A stretch of DNA of 20,267 nt. Source: an uncultured Oscillospiraceae bacterium. Lineage in GTDB: Bacteria > Bacillota > Clostridia > Oscillospirales > Acutalibacteraceae. The stretch spans positions 1 to 20,267 of the forward strand of contig USLV01000007.1 of NCBI GenBank assembly GCA_900555705.1, in the 5' to 3' direction. A program made the position numbers and the translations under genes. Under the pieces are notes generated by a model. The model saw nothing but the letters and a program-made list of their open reading frames with translations. It had not been told where the DNA came from and searched no databases. Below, piece after piece: positions 17,901 to 20,267 of this stretch. Within the stretch, counting starts at the first letter, position 1. Every line of letters starts with the position of its first letter.

Positions 17901-18049
17901 ATCAGACGATCGAGAAGCATGAAAAGCTCCAGGCGGGCGTCTATATGACGACCTACGAGGACGGCACCCGGATTGTTGTCAACTATAACAACGCCGGGGC
18001 CGAGGTTGATGGGAATAAGATCGCGGCAAAAGACTTTGCGGTTTTGTAA
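14972..18049 (+). CDS. Large secreted DUF5696-type protein of unknown function
   Basis: A 1025-residue exported protein. A signal peptide (about 1-28, ending FTLAEE) without lipobox is followed by a very acidic, low-complexity linker (about 29-76, rich in Glu, Asp, Gly, Ser, Ala). The most distinctive motif is DGWMFVPDGSGTLINF at 474-489, which I associate from memory with the uncharacterised DUF5696 family found beside sugar ABC transporters in Firmicutes. The C-terminal half (about 640-960; LRYRGWMNGGLNY, MTLFPEVDFAVVRRDG) reads like a TIM-barrel, so a glycosidase-like activity is possible, but I cannot assign catalytic residues. I chose the ATG at 14972, six bases after GGAG, rather than the ATG at 14960, which lies four bases after the previous stop and has no RBS. 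The gap to the next permease is 44 bases, the longest in the operon. Confidence 0.85.
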   Translation: MKRRMKYLALSLSILLLMSVFMGTFTLAEEDAATDPTVSGDAAAADADGGTAEGDGESSEDGEEGSEGDEEAVETVDGVEILPLDHMYDVTAEGVLSILSEYTASAGDVKVRSVMRAEDFALEALPTLLGVYYIEDGKKAVAIDPSAADGYNIYRIAGKDYGEIFTVHVLANAEVDLTEMTDEERVAWKLSHRGKFASPEQRLRYMTEVYSTGGRSLYVDKDLAEIAVFDSNTNDYYFSSPYNYGMSMGSSLLKDQMASLVQVMFYDSQSKPTTYTSFADAVSKQQFETEEIENGIRFNFQIGKLQTESALPYAAEATRFEEKVIKVLEEKSKTSSEAAFALRKVKAYWTRYTYSELSSSQKQSLLVNYPGLEDADLYVLRPVVEREQEMLLGYLENLTDYGWEDYLDDKKVSGYVSKESAVALFKFPLDITLDSNGDLIVDLPADEIEYDRDEFTLFRITLMQYFGAAKSTQDGWMFVPDGSGTLINFNKEKAKTSLNTIRRVYGDDYALTNTTEYLNLAQSAYLPVYGLHSRATGYMAIIEQGDAMARITSESGNIQSDFETIYSDFIYANVQTLDYSDGVKANGSWTYYNKNYYKGSYRIRYKLFHGEDVTYVTMAKAYRNYLLENDVLKEKLTLSNDSTPFYLETLGLIDKTASFFGIVYNKKIPMTEFSDAQNMINTLQEAGIGNVSLRYRGWMNGGLNYAVPSKLKVESKLGGKSGLQELVSFMKGKNMTLFPEVDFAVVRRDGFFDGYSTMSDSPKTLDKKTLTMTPATEIHNILEITNNYFAIAPKSSTRYFQKFFNDYANFQIGSVSLGTMGSMLYSDFGGNENGTNRQQAQEILMKNLADNQERMGRLMVEGGNAYTYGFATDILDIPLSDSTNVLSDESVPFMQIVLHGYKQYAGEAMNLADDMSLAILKSAEYGANLHFTLSAKDTGELKDTVYSHYYTVDFDTWKQDAIDLYKKFDPVFRKLQNQTIEKHEKLQAGVYMTTYEDGTRIVVNYNNAGAEVDGNKIAAKDFAVL

Positions 18050-18093
18050 GCGGACATGAAACGACACATTTTTGAGATGATGGGGTTGGAAAT

Positions 18094-19053
18094 ATGAGTA
18101 CTGCTAACACATTGCAAGTCAAAGCCAGGCGGCGGATGTCTTGCGAACGGAGAAAGCAACGAAGCTATTGGGTGTTCCTGATTCCTTTCCTGATCGGATT
18201 CGTTGTGATCTTCGCCGGAATTTACATCAATTCCATTTGGTACAGCTTCAACAAAGTGGAGCTGCAGGGTTCGAAAGGCTTCTCGCTGAGCTTTGTCGGC
18301 CTCGACAACTACAAATACGCCCTTTTCACGGATCCGGATTTTATCAGCAACATCCGCTCCTCTGTGATCGGCATGCTGACGAATATCCCGATGGTTGTGC
18401 TCTACAGCCTCTTTGTGGCGGTGATCCTGAGTCAGAATATCAAAGGCCGGGCGGCCTTCCGGGCAATCTTCTTTATCCCGGTTATTCTGGCAACTGGTTT
18501 CATGACCAAGGCGGATATGACCAACAATGTGGCCGGTGAGCAGATGTGGTCGACGCTCGGCGAATCGGTCCAGGCCTCCGGAACGGTGGCCAACGGCCTG
18601 ATGGATGCGCTGGATTTGCAGGAATATCTGATGAATCTGAGCTTCAGCCCAGCCCTTTCCGGCTATGTCGTTTCGGCCGTCACCGGCATTTTCGACATCG
18701 TGAACCTCTCGGGCGTACAGATGCTGATTTTCCTCGCGGGTCTGCAGTCGATTTCGCCTTCGATTTATGAATCGGCGGATATCGACGGCGCAACCGCCTG
18801 GGAGTCCTTCTGGCTCATCACGTTCCCGCTGATCAGTCCGATTATCATGGTGAACGTCATCTATACGATCATCGACTCGTTCACGAGAAGCGATAACGTC
18901 ATTATGAATCAGATTCAGACGCAGGGCTTCAAGAGCAATGCCATGGGCTCCGCCTCGGCAATGGCCTGGTTCTATTTCCTGGTGGTTGCGGTCTGCATTG
19001 TGATCATCACAGCAATCATCCGCGGCTATATCTACTACCAGCAGCGTGATTGA
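18094..19053 (+). CDS. ABC sugar transporter permease, MalF/UgpA-like (second pair)
   Basis: First membrane subunit of a second importer, 319 residues. A basic N-terminus precedes helices starting at about residue 25; the EAA loop is IYESADIDGATAWESFWLIT, then FP, at about 224-245. Between the third and fourth helices there is a long insertion (about 138-195, TKADMTNNVAGEQMW onward) absent from the permease at 10798, probably an extracytoplasmic loop contacting the binding protein. The RBS is weak (GGGG and GGA shortly before the ATG), in contrast to other genes of the operon. It pairs with the next gene. Its binding protein could be the 999-residue one or the divergently encoded lipoprotein. 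Confidence 0.93.
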   Translation: MSTANTLQVKARRRMSCERRKQRSYWVFLIPFLIGFVVIFAGIYINSIWYSFNKVELQGSKGFSLSFVGLDNYKYALFTDPDFISNIRSSVIGMLTNIPMVVLYSLFVAVILSQNIKGRAAFRAIFFIPVILATGFMTKADMTNNVAGEQMWSTLGESVQASGTVANGLMDALDLQEYLMNLSFSPALSGYVVSAVTGIFDIVNLSGVQMLIFLAGLQSISPSIYESADIDGATAWESFWLITFPLISPIIMVNVIYTIIDSFTRSDNVIMNQIQTQGFKSNAMGSASAMAWFYFLVVAVCIVIITAIIRGYIYYQQRD

Positions 19054-19067
19054 GGAGGGCTGATACG

Positions 19068-20060
19068 ATGAATGATACCGCAGCTTTGAAAAACAAGGCC
19101 AAAGAAAAACCCAGAAAAGAAAAGAAGGCCAAGATTCCGCTTCGCGATCGCATGACCGCGAGCAATATCAAAAGCTTTCTCGGTCGGCTCTTCATTTATG
19201 TTCTGCTGATCGAAATCGCGTTTATTATCATCTTCCCTCTGATGACCAAGTTCTCCTCGGCGCTGATGAGCCGGGAGGACATGTTCGATCGCACCGTCTC
19301 GTTTATTCCGCGTAATCCGACGATCGAGAACTTTGTGACGGCGTTTACGGATTCCTACTATCTGGAAGCCCTGCTGAACACCTTCCTGATGGCGTTGATG
19401 GCGGCGGTGCTGCAAACCCTGATCTGTTCGCTTACCGGTTATGGCCTGGCCAAGCTGAAGAGTAAGCTGGCGACGGTGGTGTTCGGCCTCGTGGTGCTGA
19501 ACATCCTGATCCCGCCGCAGGTCATTCTGGTTCCGCTGTATCTGAAGTTCCGTTTCTTTGACGTCTTCGGAATTCTCGAGTTGATTACCGGCATGAAGGG
19601 CCCCAGCCTGATGAATACGCCCTTCCCGCTGCTGATTCTCTCGCTGACCGGCTATGGCTTCAAGAACGGCCTGTACATCTTCATCATGCGGCAGTTCTAC
19701 AAGGGCGTACCGGAGGAGATTGAAGAGGCTGCTGCGATCGACGGCTACGGCACCATTGCGACCTATTTCAAGATTGTGCTGCCGATGGCGGTTCCGATGA
19801 TGATTACCATCTTCATGTTCGCCTTCTCCTGGCAGTGGACCGACACCTTCTATTCCGGTATCTTCTTCTCGAATTTCCGGGTTCTGGCCAACACCATCTT
19901 CACGATGAAGGGCGCGTTTGCCTCCGGTGTCTCCGCTTATCAGGGCGCGATCCTGCTGCATACCGGCGTCCTGATCGCCATAGCGCCGCTGATTTTGATC
20001 TATACTGTTGCACAGCGTTGGATCATCGGCGGTATCGAGAGAAGCGGTCTGGTCGGTTGA
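19068..20060 (+). CDS. ABC sugar transporter permease, MalG-like (second pair)
   Basis: Second membrane subunit of the second importer, 330 residues. A long Lys/Arg-rich cytoplasmic N-terminus (about 1-38) precedes six predicted helices. The EAA loop EEIEEAAAIDGYGTIATYFK, then IVLP, lies at about 216-239. I chose the ATG at 19068 because GAGGAGGG lies eight bases upstream; an in-frame TTG at 19050 overlaps the previous stop and the RBS. It is the last gene of the operon; a strong terminator follows 38 bases downstream. Confidence 0.94.
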   Translation: MNDTAALKNKAKEKPRKEKKAKIPLRDRMTASNIKSFLGRLFIYVLLIEIAFIIIFPLMTKFSSALMSREDMFDRTVSFIPRNPTIENFVTAFTDSYYLEALLNTFLMALMAAVLQTLICSLTGYGLAKLKSKLATVVFGLVVLNILIPPQVILVPLYLKFRFFDVFGILELITGMKGPSLMNTPFPLLILSLTGYGFKNGLYIFIMRQFYKGVPEEIEEAAAIDGYGTIATYFKIVLPMAVPMMITIFMFAFSWQWTDTFYSGIFFSNFRVLANTIFTMKGAFASGVSAYQGAILLHTGVLIAIAPLILIYTVAQRWIIGGIERSGLVG

Positions 20061-20098
20061 TACCTGCGGGTGCCGGCTCTCGTTTCCGAAGTATTTAT

Positions 20099-20134
20099 AA
20101 AACACCGGTCGGGTTTTTCCCCGGCCGGTGTTTT
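20099..20134 (+). terminator. Rho-independent terminator of the transport operon
   Basis: A 15-base stem (20099-20113 with 20120-20134, one T-G pair) closes a 6-base loop and carries an A run on its left and a T run on its right. It begins 38 bases after the last permease stop. The A and T flanks would let it work from either strand. Confidence 0.9.
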
Positions 20135-20218
20135 ATTCCGTGGCGTTCTCGCGCCTTCCGGCCGCTGCCCACTGTAGTTATGAGAAGGCATCATGGGGAA
20201 GACTGTCTGCCGGAGGAT
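20135..20218. other. Short gene-free tail before the adapter
   Basis: 84 bases with no gene or clear signal. Because adapter sequence follows directly, the last bases come from a single insert end and should be treated with caution. Confidence 0.5.
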
Positions 20219-20267
20219 CTGTCTCTTATACACATCTCCGAGCCCACGAGACCTCTCTACATCTCGT
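20219..20267 (+). other. Illumina Nextera adapter read-through (assembly artefact)
   Basis: The tail begins with the Nextera mosaic end CTGTCTCTTATACACATCT (20219-20237) and continues with the read-2 transposase adapter to 20252. The 8-base CTCTCTAC (20253-20260) has the position of an i7 index and matches index N707 as I remember it. ATCTCGT (20261-20267) is the beginning of the P7 flow-cell sequence. This is not genomic DNA. Confidence 0.98.

Noticed and set aside
15005..18067. Open frame of 1020 codons on the minus strand
   Set aside because: Codon-aligned shadow of the DUF5696-type gene, with no RBS and no recognisable motifs.
20000..20233. Open frame of 77 codons on the minus strand starting YKRQ
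   Set aside because: It starts inside the Nextera adapter and crosses the operon terminator; the YKRQ start is a typical adapter-derived artefact.

Overview
This is a carbohydrate-uptake and degradation locus, most likely from a gut or rumen Clostridia-type Firmicute (the Oscillospiraceae/Ruminococcaceae area is my guess). The evidence is GC-rich coding DNA, strong GGAGG ribosome binding sites, canonical TTGACA / TATAAT-like promoters with 17-base spacers, a Gram-positive type lipoprotein, and ABC sugar-importer parts without their own ATPase. The last 49 bases are Illumina Nextera adapter, so this is the raw end of a short-read contig.

Left arm, minus strand (1-7248), read from right to left: a monocistronic sugar-binding lipoprotein (5791-7248) with its own promoter and strong terminator; a large family 2 glycoside hydrolase (1431-5462) with its own promoter; and, 84 bases further on, a family 3 glycoside hydrolase cut by the window edge (1-1346). 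The two hydrolases have no signal peptide and should act in the cytoplasm on imported oligosaccharides. The promoters of the lipoprotein and of the GH2 gene have the same design: TTGACA, 17 bases, TATTnT, 18 bases, then a GTTCACGTG(A/C)AC palindrome. One repressor, not encoded here, probably controls both.

Centre (7249-7782): a divergent regulatory region of 534 bases. It holds the minus-strand promoter and operator, a separate plus-strand promoter at 7600-7628, and a 154-base leader with strong, partly competing hairpins.

Right arm, plus strand (7783-20060): one tight operon of seven genes ending in a strong terminator at 20099-20134. In order: a 999-residue secreted solute-binding protein with two galactose-binding-like modules fused in front of the binding domain; two ABC permeases; a membrane protein joining an NHL-like propeller, a helical repeat segment and a Yip1-like membrane domain; a 1025-residue secreted DUF5696-type protein; and a second pair of ABC permeases. 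No gene lies between 20061 and the window end.

As a system: two permease pairs and two binding proteins suggest two related importers sharing a distant MsmX-type ATPase. The NHL/Yip1 and DUF5696 proteins sit between the two pairs as accessory surface proteins of unknown role; they are the part of the window most likely to be an undescribed system. The GH3 sequence leans towards a beta-xylosidase-like enzyme, so plant cell-wall oligosaccharides are a reasonable but unproven substrate.
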